Origin: Fructobacillus broussonetiae
Lineage (GTDB): Bacteria; Bacillota; Bacilli; Lactobacillales; Lactobacillaceae
DNA: 64,000 bases
Reading direction: 5' to 3'
Assembly: GCF_018437275.1 (NCBI RefSeq)
Contig: NZ_JAAMFK010000008.1
Coordinates: 1-64,000 of the forward strand
In this document: in pieces, positions 1-7,488 of the stretch
How positions within the stretch are numbered: the stretch's first letter is position 1
Layout: each line of letters begins with the position of its first letter
Notes under the pieces: model-generated
The model's database searches: none
What the model saw: only the letters and a program-made list of their open reading frames with translations
What the model was told of the DNA's origin: nothing
Made by a program: the position numbers and the translations under genes

Positions 1-130
1 ATTAGCCAATCAGCAAGCTGACTGGCCGTTCCTCGTAAGGAACAATAATTAGTATACGGATTTTAGGTGGTTCCGTCAACAACTTTTCTAAAAAGATTGA
101 AAAAGTTACAGTTTACAGACTCTAAATAAG
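1..130. other. Left-edge stretch without an assignable gene
   Basis: No convincing gene lies here. One plus frame is open from the window edge to TAG at 49-51, which could be the last 16 codons of a gene starting outside, but chance easily explains so short a frame. A perfect 6-bp hairpin (GTTCCT/AGGAAC) sits at 28-43. The stretch at 64-77 resembles a degraded T-box core, but no plus-strand gene follows it. Confidence 0.3.
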
Positions 131-164
131 AAGAGCGGGGAAATATTCGCTTCCCCGCTCTTTG
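131..164. terminator. Rho-independent terminator 3' of cysS
   Basis: The arms AAGAGCGGGGA and TCCCCGCTCTT close a ten-nucleotide loop, with T-rich flanks on both strands. It can end the minus-strand cysS transcript and any plus-strand transcript entering from the left. Confidence 0.8.
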
Positions 165-194
165 ATTAAACAAATTTGTTTTAAATGTTCGGTT

Positions 195-1610
195 TTATGA
201 TGACCATTCGATTGATTGGCCATCTCGACCATCTTTTACCAAGATTCCCATTTCCTTTAGACGGTCACGGAGTTCATCAGACTTCGCGAAGTCTTTTTCT
301 TCTCGTGCCGCCTTGCGCTCTTCCAAAATCGCCTTTGCTTCTTTTGGTAATTCGCGTTCTTCTTCAAAGTTATCAATTCCGAAGATGTGTAACCATGAAG
401 CAAGTTCGTCCTTGACCCGAGAAATCGTAGACGCAGTAGCCGATGACGTGAGCATCTTATTTCCAAGAGTGATCAACTCGAACATTACCGTCAGGGCGTT
501 CTCCACGTTGAAGTCGTCATCCATCGCTGCAACAAAACGTTCCTTTAATAAGAGAACTTGCTTTTCAACATCAGAATCAACATCCCCGTTGTCATCCGCC
601 TTCGCAATAAGGCCGCGCATCGTCCGGTAAATTTTATCCATCTCCGCTTGGGCCTGATCCAGACGATCACGGGAGTATGCAACCGGACGGCGGTAGTGCG
701 TCTTCGTCAGGAAGTAACGCAAACCTTGTGGATCAATGCTGTCATCTTCAAGCAAATCGTGAATCGTCACGAAGTTGCCGAGGGACTTCGACATCTTCTC
801 ATCGTTTACGTTCACAAACCCATTGTGCAACCAGTAGTTCACGAAGCGTTCGTCGTGGTATGACTCGGACTGCGCCAATTCGTTTGTGTGGTGTGGAAAG
901 GCCAGGTCGATTCCACCAGCGTGGATGTCGATGGTGTCACCGAGAAGCTCGTCAATCATAACGGAACATTCGAGGTGCCAGCCCGGACGCCCAGGTCCCC
1001 AAGGTGATGGCCAGGCTGTCACATCCGGACGAACTTCCTTTTTCCACAGTGCAAAGTCTGTCGGATCGTGTTTTTCATCCTGGTCGTCGTCTTCCAAACG
1101 GCCAGCCGCATTCTTTTTCAACTCATCCATGTTTTGGTGAGAAAGCGTGGCGTAGTTTTTGAACTGGTTCGTCTTGAAGTAAACATCCCCGTTCACTTCA
1201 TATGCTTGGCCTTCTGCCATCAACTTCTCAACGAAGGAAACCATTTCTTCCATGTACTGTGTTGCACGCGGGCGAGTGGTAGCAGGTTCCACGTTCAAAG
1301 CGGCCGCATCTTCCAAGAAAGCGTCGGCGTATTTGTCTGCCACTTCTTCTTCCGTGAGCCCCTCCTTTTTCCCTTGGTTGATCACCTTATCGCCAAGATC
1401 CGTAAAATTGGACACGAAGTTTACGTCCAAACCACGCCACTCGAAGTACTTACGAATTGTATCGAAGGCCACCGTCGAGCGGGCATTTCCGATGTGAATG
1501 TAGTTATACACTGTCGGACCACAGAGGTACATCGTCACCTTACCGTCTTGAATGGGCGTAAACGTTTCTTTTTCTAAGCTGTAAGTGTTGTATACCGTCT
1601 GCATAAACAT
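195..1610 (-). CDS. cysS: Cysteine--tRNA ligase
   Basis: Class I cytosolic aminoacyl-tRNA synthetase that charges tRNA-Cys. The HIGH-type signature (YIHIGNARS) is near the N-terminus and the KMSKSLGNF loop is in the second half. A zinc-site region (HLECSVM) and a C-terminal DALR-like helical domain complete the usual architecture. Length is 471 aa from the ATG at 1610. A GGAGG (1615-1619) lies 4 nt before this ATG and 10 nt before a second ATG at 1604, so the true start is one of these two; an in-frame start at 1658 would lie upstream of the ribosome site and is unlikely. The gene is monocistronic. No T-box leader was recognised upstream. Confidence 0.96.
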   Translation of the reverse strand: MFMQTVYNTYSLEKETFTPIQDGKVTMYLCGPTVYNYIHIGNARSTVAFDTIRKYFEWRGLDVNFVSNFTDLGDKVINQGKKEGLTEEEVADKYADAFLEDAAALNVEPATTRPRATQYMEEMVSFVEKLMAEGQAYEVNGDVYFKTNQFKNYATLSHQNMDELKKNAAGRLEDDDQDEKHDPTDFALWKKEVRPDVTAWPSPWGPGRPGWHLECSVMIDELLGDTIDIHAGGIDLAFPHHTNELAQSESYHDERFVNYWLHNGFVNVNDEKMSKSLGNFVTIHDLLEDDSIDPQGLRYFLTKTHYRRPVAYSRDRLDQAQAEMDKIYRTMRGLIAKADDNGDVDSDVEKQVLLLKERFVAAMDDDFNVENALTVMFELITLGNKMLTSSATASTISRVKDELASWLHIFGIDNFEEERELPKEAKAILEERKAAREEKDFAKSDELRDRLKEMGILVKDGRDGQSIEWSS

Positions 1611-1754
1611 GAGTCCTCCAATGTTTTCTACATTATAACAAAAAGTGGCTGTTCTCACGGATCAAGAAAGCGAAAAACAGCGTTCCTTTTGACTATTTTG
1701 GAAAGTTCAAATTAATATCCGTTCGTATTATTAGTTATGATATACTGTTACTTA

Positions 1755-1780
1755 CCATATATATTAACTAACACCTTGCT
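1755..1780 (+). repeat. Direct repeat, antisense copy
   Basis: This is the first copy of a 26-bp direct repeat shared with 2061-2086, matching at 21 of 26 positions. It is at the 5' end of the proposed antisense RNA. Because the two transcripts run towards each other, a direct repeat in DNA becomes complementary sequence in RNA. Confidence 0.55.
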
Positions 1781-1922
1781 ATTATTTCGATCATACAAGT
1801 TTTAAAGAACAACCTTAATTCATAGGTAGATCATAATAAAAAATAGATCAGTAGATAGTTATAAAAGAGATCATTTGTTAATAGCCATTATGTTCACACA
1901 TGATTCGAAATAAAAGCAAAAG

Positions 1923-1961
1923 AAAAAACCACCTGTAGTTTGAGCGCTTAGGTGGTTTTTT
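1923..1961. terminator. Shared bidirectional terminator of the convergent pair
   Basis: Twelve-base perfect arms, AAAAAACCACCT and AGGTGGTTTTTT, enclose a 15-nt loop. Runs of T follow on both strands, so it can end the plus-strand RNA and the minus-strand small mRNA. The stop codon of the 32-aa ORF lies 4 bp away. Confidence 0.85.
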
Positions 1962-1965
1962 TGAT

Positions 1966-2064
1966 TTATTCTTCCGTTGAATTTCGTTCAATATACAAGA
2001 GGATAAGTCCTGCTAGTACAGCAAATTCGAAGTTCACGAAAGCCAAAAACAATTGGTCTGCCAT
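1966..2064 (-). CDS. 32-aa single-pass membrane peptide, candidate type I toxin
   Basis: A small ORF of 32 aa beginning MADQLFLAFVNFEF and ending YIERNSTEE. Residues 5-24 form one hydrophobic helix, followed by a short charged tail; this is the size and shape of Fst/TxpA/holin-like type I toxins. It lacks the Pro-X-X-Val-Gly core that I know from Fst, so family membership is not claimed. The Shine-Dalgarno GAAGGT (2073-2078) is 8 nt before the ATG and can pair with ACCTTC 11 nt upstream in the mRNA, so it is probably occluded. A good promoter is at 2173-2201, leaving a leader of about 100 nt. The gene ends at the bidirectional terminator 1923-1961. The toxin role is inferred from layout; the coding call rests on RBS, promoter and terminator. 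Confidence 0.6.
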   Translation of the reverse strand: MADQLFLAFVNFEFAVLAGLILLYIERNSTEE

Positions 2065-2086
2065 ATATACTAACCTTCACCTTTCC
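2061..2086 (-). repeat. Direct repeat, toxin translation-start copy
   Basis: This is the second copy of the repeat at 1755-1780. It spans the start codon and the Shine-Dalgarno region of the 32-aa ORF. The outer blocks (CCATATATA-TAAC and CACCTT) are conserved, while three bases inside the Shine-Dalgarno differ. Confidence 0.55.
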
Positions 2087-2095
2087 GAAGAAGGT
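2073..2095 (-). promoter_or_regulatory. Hairpin occluding the toxin ribosome binding site
   Basis: On the minus strand ACCTTC (2095-2090) can pair with GAAGGT (2078-2073) across an 11-nt loop. GAAGGT is the Shine-Dalgarno of the 32-aa ORF. Such occlusion is common in type I toxin mRNAs. Confidence 0.5.
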
Positions 2096-2172
2096 AAGTA
2101 CGTTGACCATTATATTCTATTGATAGCATCGCCCGTTTCCCTCTCTGCTAAGGCTAACTACCAATAAAAACT

Positions 2173-2201
2173 ACTATACCTCGTTAATGTAACATTCGCA
2201 A
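2173..2201 (-). promoter_or_regulatory. Promoter of the 32-aa ORF
   Basis: The -35 TTGCGA (2196-2201) and -10 TATAGT (2173-2178) are separated by exactly 17 bp. Transcription would begin near 2166. Confidence 0.6.
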
Positions 2202-2228
2202 TATTTCAAATTGTACTCTTATAATATA

Positions 2229-2262
2229 CAAAAGCAGCTCGCCGAAGCGAACTGCTTTTCTT
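2229..2262 (-). terminator. Terminator of gltX
   Basis: On the minus strand a 12-bp stem (AAAGCAGTTCGC with GCGAGCTGCTTT, one G-U pair) is closed by a TTCG tetraloop and followed by T residues, directly after the gltX stop codon. Confidence 0.85.
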
Positions 2263-2272
2263 CTATATAAAC

Positions 2273-3769
2273 TTATGCGAGGTACTTTGCCTTCACATCT
2301 GCCATCGTCTTCAAGACGTCATCCTTGTTCAACAAAACAAGCAATTCTGGCAAGTTTGGTCCCTGAATTTGGTGTGTCGTTGCAATTCGGATTGGGTTCC
2401 AAAGGGGACGTCCCTTGATTTCCAATTCGTTTTGGATGGCACGAATCGTTGCCATGTAAGTGGCCGCGTCCGTGTCTTCAGGCAATTCCGTGTAGGCCTT
2501 TTCCCATGCGGCAAAGACCTTACGTCCATCTTCAGAGGTCAAGTATTCGACCATTTCGTCGGTAATATCACCCAATTGGAAGAATGGTTCGCGCATCAAG
2601 TCAACGATTTGGTGCGTATATGAAATACCGTCAACACCGGCAACGTCGATGGCTTGAACGAGCCAGTCGTGCTTCGTCTTGGCTTCGTCTTCGGTGATGA
2701 ACCCTGCCTTGACCAATTCTTCGATCAATTGTGGCATGATCTTATCCTTGTCACGACGAATCCATTGGTTGTTAATCCATTCCAACTTCTTTTGGTCGAA
2801 CTTGGCGTTGGCCTTTGACAAACGGTGTTCGTCAAACATGTTCTTGAATTCTTCCAATGAGAAGATTTCGTCTTCACCCTTTGGTGACCATCCCAAAAGG
2901 CCGATGAAGTTATCAAGGGCTTCTGGTTGGTAACCGAGTTCACGGTATTGTTCGACGAACTGCAAGATATCGTTGTCACGCTTTGACAACTTCTTACCAG
3001 TTGCGGCGTTGATGATCAAAGCCATGTGCCCGAAGTGTGGGATGTCCCAACCGAAGGCATCGTAAATCATCATCTGCTTTGGCGTGTTTGAAACGTGATC
3101 GTCTCCACGCAAAACGTGGGTAATCTTCATCAAGTGGTCGTCGACCGTAACGGCAAAGTTATAAGTAGGCATACCGTCGGCCTTTTGGATAACCCAGTCA
3201 CCACCGACTTCTTTTCCACCGATTTGAATTGAACCCTTCACGATGTCGTCCCACTTGTACATCTTGTCTTCTGGAACACGGAAACGAACAACTGGCTTCA
3301 AGCCTTGGGCTTCGAATTCAGCGTACTTGGCTTCACGTTCTTCCTTTGACATGCCTTCGTATTCGTAGACGTAGTGTGGTGCTTGCTTAGCCGCTTGTTG
3401 GGCTTCACGTTCAGCAGCCAATTCTTCTGACGTCTTGTAGGACTTGTAGGCCAAACCACGTTCGAGCAAATCGTCGATGAATGGTTGGTAGATGCCCTGT
3501 TCGTTACGTTCTGATTGACGGTATGGTCCGTATTCACCTGGGTTTGCAGGTGATTCATCCCAGTCCAAGCCCAACCACTTCAAGTTGTCGAGCTGTGACT
3601 TTTCACCATCTTCAATGTTACGTGATGAATCGGTATCTTCGATACGGATTACAAACGTTCCGTTGTAATGGCGGGCAAAGAGCCAGTTAAAGAGCGCCGT
3701 ACGGGCGTTTCCAATGTGTAAGTACCCCGTTGGTGATGGGGCATAGCGGACGCGAAAGTCGTCAGTCAT
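2273..3769 (-). CDS. gltX: Glutamate--tRNA ligase
   Basis: Cytosolic class Ib synthetase that loads glutamate on tRNA-Glu. In many Firmicutes it also charges tRNA-Gln for later amidation; whether that holds here cannot be read from this window. Visible signatures are APSPTGYLHIGNART at the N-terminus and the KMSKS counterpart KLSKRDND at mid-protein, followed by the anticodon-binding helical cage. The 498 aa length is normal for the family. An AGGAG lies about 10 nt before the ATG. A TATACT hexamer at 3818-3823 is a plausible -10. The gene lies downstream of radA on the same strand; the order dut-radA-gltX-cysS is a familiar Lactobacillales arrangement. Confidence 0.97.
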   Translation of the reverse strand: MTDDFRVRYAPSPTGYLHIGNARTALFNWLFARHYNGTFVIRIEDTDSSRNIEDGEKSQLDNLKWLGLDWDESPANPGEYGPYRQSERNEQGIYQPFIDDLLERGLAYKSYKTSEELAAEREAQQAAKQAPHYVYEYEGMSKEEREAKYAEFEAQGLKPVVRFRVPEDKMYKWDDIVKGSIQIGGKEVGGDWVIQKADGMPTYNFAVTVDDHLMKITHVLRGDDHVSNTPKQMMIYDAFGWDIPHFGHMALIINAATGKKLSKRDNDILQFVEQYRELGYQPEALDNFIGLLGWSPKGEDEIFSLEEFKNMFDEHRLSKANAKFDQKKLEWINNQWIRRDKDKIMPQLIEELVKAGFITEDEAKTKHDWLVQAIDVAGVDGISYTHQIVDLMREPFFQLGDITDEMVEYLTSEDGRKVFAAWEKAYTELPEDTDAATYMATIRAIQNELEIKGRPLWNPIRIATTHQIQGPNLPELLVLLNKDDVLKTMADVKAKYLA

Positions 3770-3874
3770 GTGTACTTATCTCCTAAAGTCAGCTTGCGCT
3801 GTAATTTTCTCTTAATTAGTATACAACAAAGTTTTTTGTCTTTCAGGGACAATCCCTGATTTCTCTAAGGCTAC

Positions 3875-5242
3875 TTAGCCCAAAGCAATCTTCAATGCCT
3901 CTTTGATGGTGGATACACCGATGACTTCGAGGCCGTCGGGTACTTTCACGGAGGCTAAGTTATTCTTTGGAACAACGGCGCGCGCAAATCCGAGCTTGCG
4001 CGCTTCCTTCAAACGCCCTTCGAGGTAAGACACTGACCTGACCTCACCGGTCAGACCAAGTTCACCGACGAAGACGTCCGAGGCCGGCGACTCTTTATCT
4101 GAATAGGACGAGGCAATCGCCACGGCGATCGCCAAGTCAATGGCTGGCTCGTCTAACTTCACACCACCAGCCGCCTTCAAGTAAGCGTCTTGGTTTTGCA
4201 AAAGCAAGTTGGCCCGCTTTTCAAGTACCGCCATGATCAAAGACACGCGGTTGCGGTCCAAACCAGTTGCGGTCCGCTGGGCGTTCCCAAAGACAGATGG
4301 CGTAACCAAAGCTTGTAATTCAACCAATATTGGCCGTTCACCTTCAAGCGTGGCGACAATAGCCGAGCCGGTCGCTCCGGCGAGGCGTTCTTCCAAAAAG
4401 ATCTCAGAAGGGTTGGCCACCTCGGCCAATCCCTTATCACGCATCTCAAAGATTCCCAGCTCATTTGTCGCTCCGAAACGGTTCTTCACCGCCCGCAGGA
4501 TTCGATACTTGTAGTGCCGGTCACCCTCGAAGTAAAGCACCGTGTCGACCATGTGTTCCAAAATCTTTGGACCGGCGATTGCGCCGCCCTTCGTCACGTG
4601 ACCAACGATGAAGACGGAAATGTTATTCGTCTTTGCAATTTGGAGAAGGTCCGCCGTCACTTCCCGAATCTGAGCAACCGATCCAATTGGCGACGTCAAA
4701 TCCGGTTCCTGCATCGTCTGCACGGAATCGATGATCAAGTAGTTTGGCTGCAGGCTTTCCACCTGCTTCTTGATGGCTTCCATGTCCGTTTCCGGATACA
4801 AGTAGAAGTCATCCCCACCGACGTCCAACCGGTCGGCGCGCATCTTTACCTGCGTGGCCGACTCTTCACCGGTCACGTAGAGCACCTTTCCGTGGTTGGC
4901 CAACTGTCCTGAGACCTGGAGTAAGAGCGTGGACTTTCCGATTCCCGGATCACCACCAATCAAAACCAGCGTTCCTGCAACGACCCCGCCACCAAGCACA
5001 CGGTTCAATTCCTTCAGCTCGGTTGTCACCTTTGGCGTTTCTTCCAAAGACACCTGGTTGATCTTTTCAACCTTCGCGGCTTTTCCGTCGATTCCCACGC
5101 GGCTCTTGCGCGACTGCGTTTCGGGTTGCACCTTTTCTTCAACGAAGGTTCCCCACTCGCCACAGTTTGGGCAGCGGCCCAAGTAACGGGCCGAGATGAA
5201 ATCACAGTTCGAGCAAATAAATTGTGTTTTTGATTTCGCCAC
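3875..5242 (-). CDS. radA: DNA repair protein RadA
   Basis: RecA-like ATPase that promotes branch migration in recombinational repair and transformation. The N-terminal zinc ribbon has Cys10, Cys13, Cys24 and Cys27. Walker A (GDPGIGKS) is at about residues 97-104, the RadA-specific KNRFG motif near residue 255, and a Lon-protease-like C-terminal domain follows. It is 455 aa, full length. The start codon is GTG at 5242, and its ribosome site GGGGAGG lies inside the last codons of dut, 5 bp upstream, so dut and radA are co-transcribed and probably translationally coupled. A short perfect hairpin after the gene (3843-3859) lacks a T-run. Confidence 0.97.
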   Translation of the reverse strand: MAKSKTQFICSNCDFISARYLGRCPNCGEWGTFVEEKVQPETQSRKSRVGIDGKAAKVEKINQVSLEETPKVTTELKELNRVLGGGVVAGTLVLIGGDPGIGKSTLLLQVSGQLANHGKVLYVTGEESATQVKMRADRLDVGGDDFYLYPETDMEAIKKQVESLQPNYLIIDSVQTMQEPDLTSPIGSVAQIREVTADLLQIAKTNNISVFIVGHVTKGGAIAGPKILEHMVDTVLYFEGDRHYKYRILRAVKNRFGATNELGIFEMRDKGLAEVANPSEIFLEERLAGATGSAIVATLEGERPILVELQALVTPSVFGNAQRTATGLDRNRVSLIMAVLEKRANLLLQNQDAYLKAAGGVKLDEPAIDLAIAVAIASSYSDKESPASDVFVGELGLTGEVRSVSYLEGRLKEARKLGFARAVVPKNNLASVKVPDGLEVIGVSTIKEALKIALG

Positions 5243-5247
5243 TTAAC

Positions 5248-5721
5248 TTAGGCCTCCCCAGTTGAACCAAAGCCACCGGAACGAACCGTCTTGATGGCGT
5301 CTTCGTCCTGGTCGGCAAGCAAGAACGGCAAGAAGAGTCCCTGACCAATGCGGTCACCCTTCTTGATTTCAAGATCTTCGTCTCCGAAGTTCAAGAACTG
5401 GAAGAAGATGTGCCCTTCGTTCTTTTCGTTGTTGTAGTAATCACCGTCGATGATGCCGACACCGTTTGACATGATCAACTTCTTCTTCATTGGGCCAGAT
5501 GAACGGGATACTAATTGCAAGTATTCCCCTTCTTGCATGTAGGCCTTGATTCCAGTCGGCACCAAAGTTGGCTTTGCTGATTGTTGCAATCCCTGTGCCG
5601 GAACCACGATGTCTTCTGCGGCTTCAAAGTCATAACCGGCCGCCTGCATCGTTGAACGCTGTGGCAAGTTGATTCCTTGCCCCTCGTACTTGCTTACAAT
5701 TTCAAATCCGCGTGCTGCCAT
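5248..5721 (-). CDS. dut: dUTP diphosphatase
   Basis: Hydrolyses dUTP to dUMP and PPi, keeping uracil out of DNA and feeding dTMP synthesis; dUTPases of this family act as trimers in the cytosol. The all-beta dUTPase motifs are recognisable: AAGYDFEA, SRSSGPMKK (motif 2), GVGIIDGDYYNN (motif 3, with the catalytic Asp), KKGDRIGQGLF (motif 4) and the C-terminal RSGGFGSTG arm (motif 5). At 157 aa it is complete. AAGGTGG precedes the ATG. It is the first gene of the dut-radA pair and diverges from the acetyltransferase at 5805. Confidence 0.95.
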   Translation of the reverse strand: MAARGFEIVSKYEGQGINLPQRSTMQAAGYDFEAAEDIVVPAQGLQQSAKPTLVPTGIKAYMQEGEYLQLVSRSSGPMKKKLIMSNGVGIIDGDYYNNEKNEGHIFFQFLNFGDEDLEIKKGDRIGQGLFLPFLLADQDEDAIKTVRSGGFGSTGEA

Positions 5722-5804
5722 GTCTTATCCACCTTTTTCTGATAAAATTTTATTTAATAGCTTTATTATACGTTAAAAGTTGTCATTCAAAAAGGAGGGA
5801 TTCC

Positions 5805-6116
5805 ATGGCGATTATTCAAAGGCCCGGCTGGTTTTACTACGAAAAAAACGGTGAACGTTTAGGTGAGGTTTCCTACCTAAAAGAAGGTCACGGACCGATT
5901 TTGACCCTTAACCACACCTACGTCGACCCATCCCTGCGTGGCCAATCGATCGCCCGCGAATTAGTCGATGCCGTCTGTGACCTGGCTCGTTCTGAAGGCA
6001 AAAAAGTCAAACCCGACTGCCGCTATGCCGCCGTGCTCTTCAAACGTTTTAAAGACGAGTATGCAGACGTTGCTTTAGAACCGGGTGACAACGCCAATTC
6101 CTGCCCAATCAATTAA
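5805..6116 (+). CDS. Small GNAT-like N-acetyltransferase (COG2388 type)
   Basis: A 103-aa single-domain protein resembling the short YjdJ/COG2388 acetyltransferases. The pattern TYVDPSLRGQSIARELV, with the Arg/Gly turn that contacts acetyl-CoA, is followed by a helix and a CRYAAVLFKR segment. The start was set at the ATG with AAAGGAGGG 5-6 nt upstream; a longer frame exists but has no ribosome site. Its substrate is unknown. The gene stands alone, divergent from dut, and ends in a strong terminator. Confidence 0.8.
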   Translation: MAIIQRPGWFYYEKNGERLGEVSYLKEGHGPILTLNHTYVDPSLRGQSIARELVDAVCDLARSEGKKVKPDCRYAAVLFKRFKDEYADVALEPGDNANSCPIN

Positions 6117-6144
6117 ATCATTTACGTGTCCTAACCCGACAGAA

Positions 6145-6172
6145 AAACGCCCTGGAAAACAGGGCGTTTTTT
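6145..6172 (+). terminator. Terminator of the small acetyltransferase gene
   Basis: AACGCCCT and AGGGCGTT arms with a 7-nt loop are followed by a T-run. Confidence 0.85.
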
Positions 6173-6316
6173 GTTGGTCTTTTTATTTTTCCTTCTATAT
6201 TTAAATACGTAACGCGAGCCCTTTTATCACATTCCTAAACGGAATATTTTTAGCCGAAATACCTGCTATATTAGGCTTAGTTAAGCACGTAAGAACAAAA
6301 TAAGAAGGAGAAAATA

Positions 6317-6613
6317 ATGAACAAAACAATCAACCTTAAATTTTCATATCCCAATGAAAGAGCAGTTGTTGGAGAAAAACTCGGTAAGCAAGTATTCAAA
6401 AAGCAAATCGATGCAGTGATGACTGAAGAGGATTGGGAAGGAAACATTACCATCCGCTTTCCTGACTCAGTTATCATTATTGGTCTTTCTTTTTGGGATG
6501 AATTTGCCAAATTACTGCTCGATAAAATTGGATACACCGCAGTAATGGACCGCGTCACCTTCGTCACGTCATCCGATAAATTAACGTCCGATTTATACCG
6601 GGATCTTATCTAA
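6317..6613 (+). CDS. STAS-like (DUF4325-type) small protein, copy 1
   Basis: A 98-aa protein with the fold signature of DUF4325/STAS-like domains: a WEGNITIRFPD strand, then VIIIGLSFWDEFAK, comparable to the GSSFxDE turn of the family, then an RVTFVTSSDKL strand. STAS domains usually act as small switch modules that bind partner proteins or nucleotides; the partner here is unknown. AAGGAG stands 7 nt before the ATG, and an extended -10 (TGCTATATT, 6264-6272) lies about 45 bp upstream. It is the first gene of a three-gene run with a close paralogue and a membrane-anchored protein. The family call is from motif memory, not from a search. Confidence 0.65.
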   Translation: MNKTINLKFSYPNERAVVGEKLGKQVFKKQIDAVMTEEDWEGNITIRFPDSVIIIGLSFWDEFAKLLLDKIGYTAVMDRVTFVTSSDKLTSDLYRDLI

Positions 6614-6646
6614 TAACACTTTATAAGAAACGGAGAACACTAAAAC

Positions 6647-6943
6647 ATGGAAACAGTAATTAATCTAGAATTTGATTGCACGAATATCAGAGGGCTAGCC
6701 GGTGAGGAAGAAGGAGAGCAAGCCTTCAAAGAACAGGTTGAACCAAGATTGACCGAAGAGGCTTGGGAGGGAAACATAACCATCCGCTTCCCGGAGCCCA
6801 TAATTATTATCGGATCATCTTTTTGGGAAGGGTTTGCACATCCTCTTGTGGCAAAAATTGGTGTTAAAGGTGTTAACGAACGAGTAACTTTCGTCACCTC
6901 ATCCGAACGACTCACGCAGGAGTTATACCAGTTCCTCATTTAG
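6647..6943 (+). CDS. STAS-like (DUF4325-type) small protein, copy 2
   Basis: A 98-aa paralogue of the preceding gene with exactly the same length; roughly half of the positions are identical by eye. The shared blocks are EGNITIRFP, III-G-SFW, KIG, ERVTFVTSS and the LY--LI end. This copy keeps GSSFWEGF, closer to the DUF4325 consensus than GLSFWDEF in copy 1. An ACGGAG ribosome site precedes the ATG. The 33-bp gap to copy 1 and the absence of a terminator indicate co-transcription. Equal length with diverged surface residues suggests an old tandem duplication kept for two related roles, such as a heterodimer; that is inference. Confidence 0.65.
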   Translation: METVINLEFDCTNIRGLAGEEEGEQAFKEQVEPRLTEEAWEGNITIRFPEPIIIIGSSFWEGFAHPLVAKIGVKGVNERVTFVTSSERLTQELYQFLI

Positions 6944-6995
6944 CAATCCTAAACACAACATAAAACCCGAATAAAAACAAAGGAGAATCAGCACA

Positions 6996-7448
6996 ATGAA
7001 CTTATACAACCTTTTAACTTTTTTACCGACATTCATCATCTGCATCGCAACATGCATGACACTCTACCTAGCGGAAAAACGATTGAAATCGAACCGAGAG
7101 ATGGATTTTTCACGCCCCCTTTACCAAAACTACCTTCTAAGTGAGCTGCCTAACGCTCTTACTGAGTATGAAATTGGGCAATACAGCAAGTTGTCGGTGG
7201 AAACGTTTTCCACTAAGTTAAAGCATTTTAAGAAAGATATTCGCTATTTTCAATATGCTCACAATAAGATCTATCAAGACGTGTCCAATTCCATCGCTTG
7301 CATCGATCGAATTCTCAGCCAAGAACCCGGTTCAAAAAGCATCGGTAAGACAAGCAGTGAAATCTCAGACCTGCTCCACAAAATCTACAAAGCCTTTCTC
7401 TTTGACCTGCCCGATGACCACATCGACTCCTACTTCAGGTTAAAGTGA
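6996..7448 (+). CDS. Membrane-anchored helical protein of unknown function
   Basis: A 150-aa protein with one N-terminal membrane helix (about residues 5-26, FLPTFIICIATCMTLYL), followed by a Lys/Arg-rich stop-transfer stretch and a mainly helical cytosolic domain. I recognise no family. AAAGGAG lies 8 nt before the ATG. It is the last gene of the run with two STAS-like paralogues, 52 bp behind the second, and a terminator follows at once. The context suggests that the STAS-like proteins could be recruited to the membrane through this protein, but nothing in the sequence proves it. Confidence 0.65.
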   Translation: MNLYNLLTFLPTFIICIATCMTLYLAEKRLKSNREMDFSRPLYQNYLLSELPNALTEYEIGQYSKLSVETFSTKLKHFKKDIRYFQYAHNKIYQDVSNSIACIDRILSQEPGSKSIGKTSSEISDLLHKIYKAFLFDLPDDHIDSYFRLK

Positions 7449-7454
7449 GCAAAT

Positions 7455-7486
7455 AAAAAAGCCCCAGCTAACACTGGCGCTTTTTT
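7455..7486. terminator. Bidirectional terminator between convergent genes
   Basis: An AAAAAAGC-CCAG / CTGG-GCTTTTTT stem with one internal mismatch and T-runs on both strands serves the STAS-like operon and the CPBP gene. Confidence 0.75.
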
Positions 7487-7488
7487 GA

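Larger units (their letters stand above)
1753..1962 (+). ncRNA. Candidate antisense RNA (antitoxin) converging on a small toxin mRNA
   Basis: An extended -10 (TGATATACT, hexamer at 1741-1746) would start a plus-strand RNA near 1753 that ends at the bidirectional hairpin 1923-1961, giving about 210 nt. No ribosome-bound ORF is evident inside. Its first bases, CCATATATATTAAC (1755-1768), match with one difference CCATATATACTAAC at 2061-2074, which is the complement of the start-codon region of the convergent small ORF; the difference gives a G-U pair. Agreement resumes at CACCTT. The RNA could therefore pair with the toxin mRNA over its start codon as well as at the shared terminator. No -35 was recognised. 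The RNA itself is inferred. Confidence 0.45.

Noticed and set aside
58-80. A T-box-like string (AGGTGGTTCCGTC) on the plus strand
   Set aside because: It matches the T-box core only partly, no stem I or antiterminator was recognised, and no plus-strand gene follows; the next plus gene is kilobases away.
1952-2167. A plus-strand open frame of 71 codons over the small-toxin region
   Set aside because: It starts inside the terminator hairpin without a ribosome site, has no family features, and is antisense to the better-supported 32-aa ORF.
3843-3859. A perfect TCAGGGA/TCCCTGA hairpin after radA
   Set aside because: There is no T-run on either strand, so I did not call it a terminator; it may only stabilise the transcript end.
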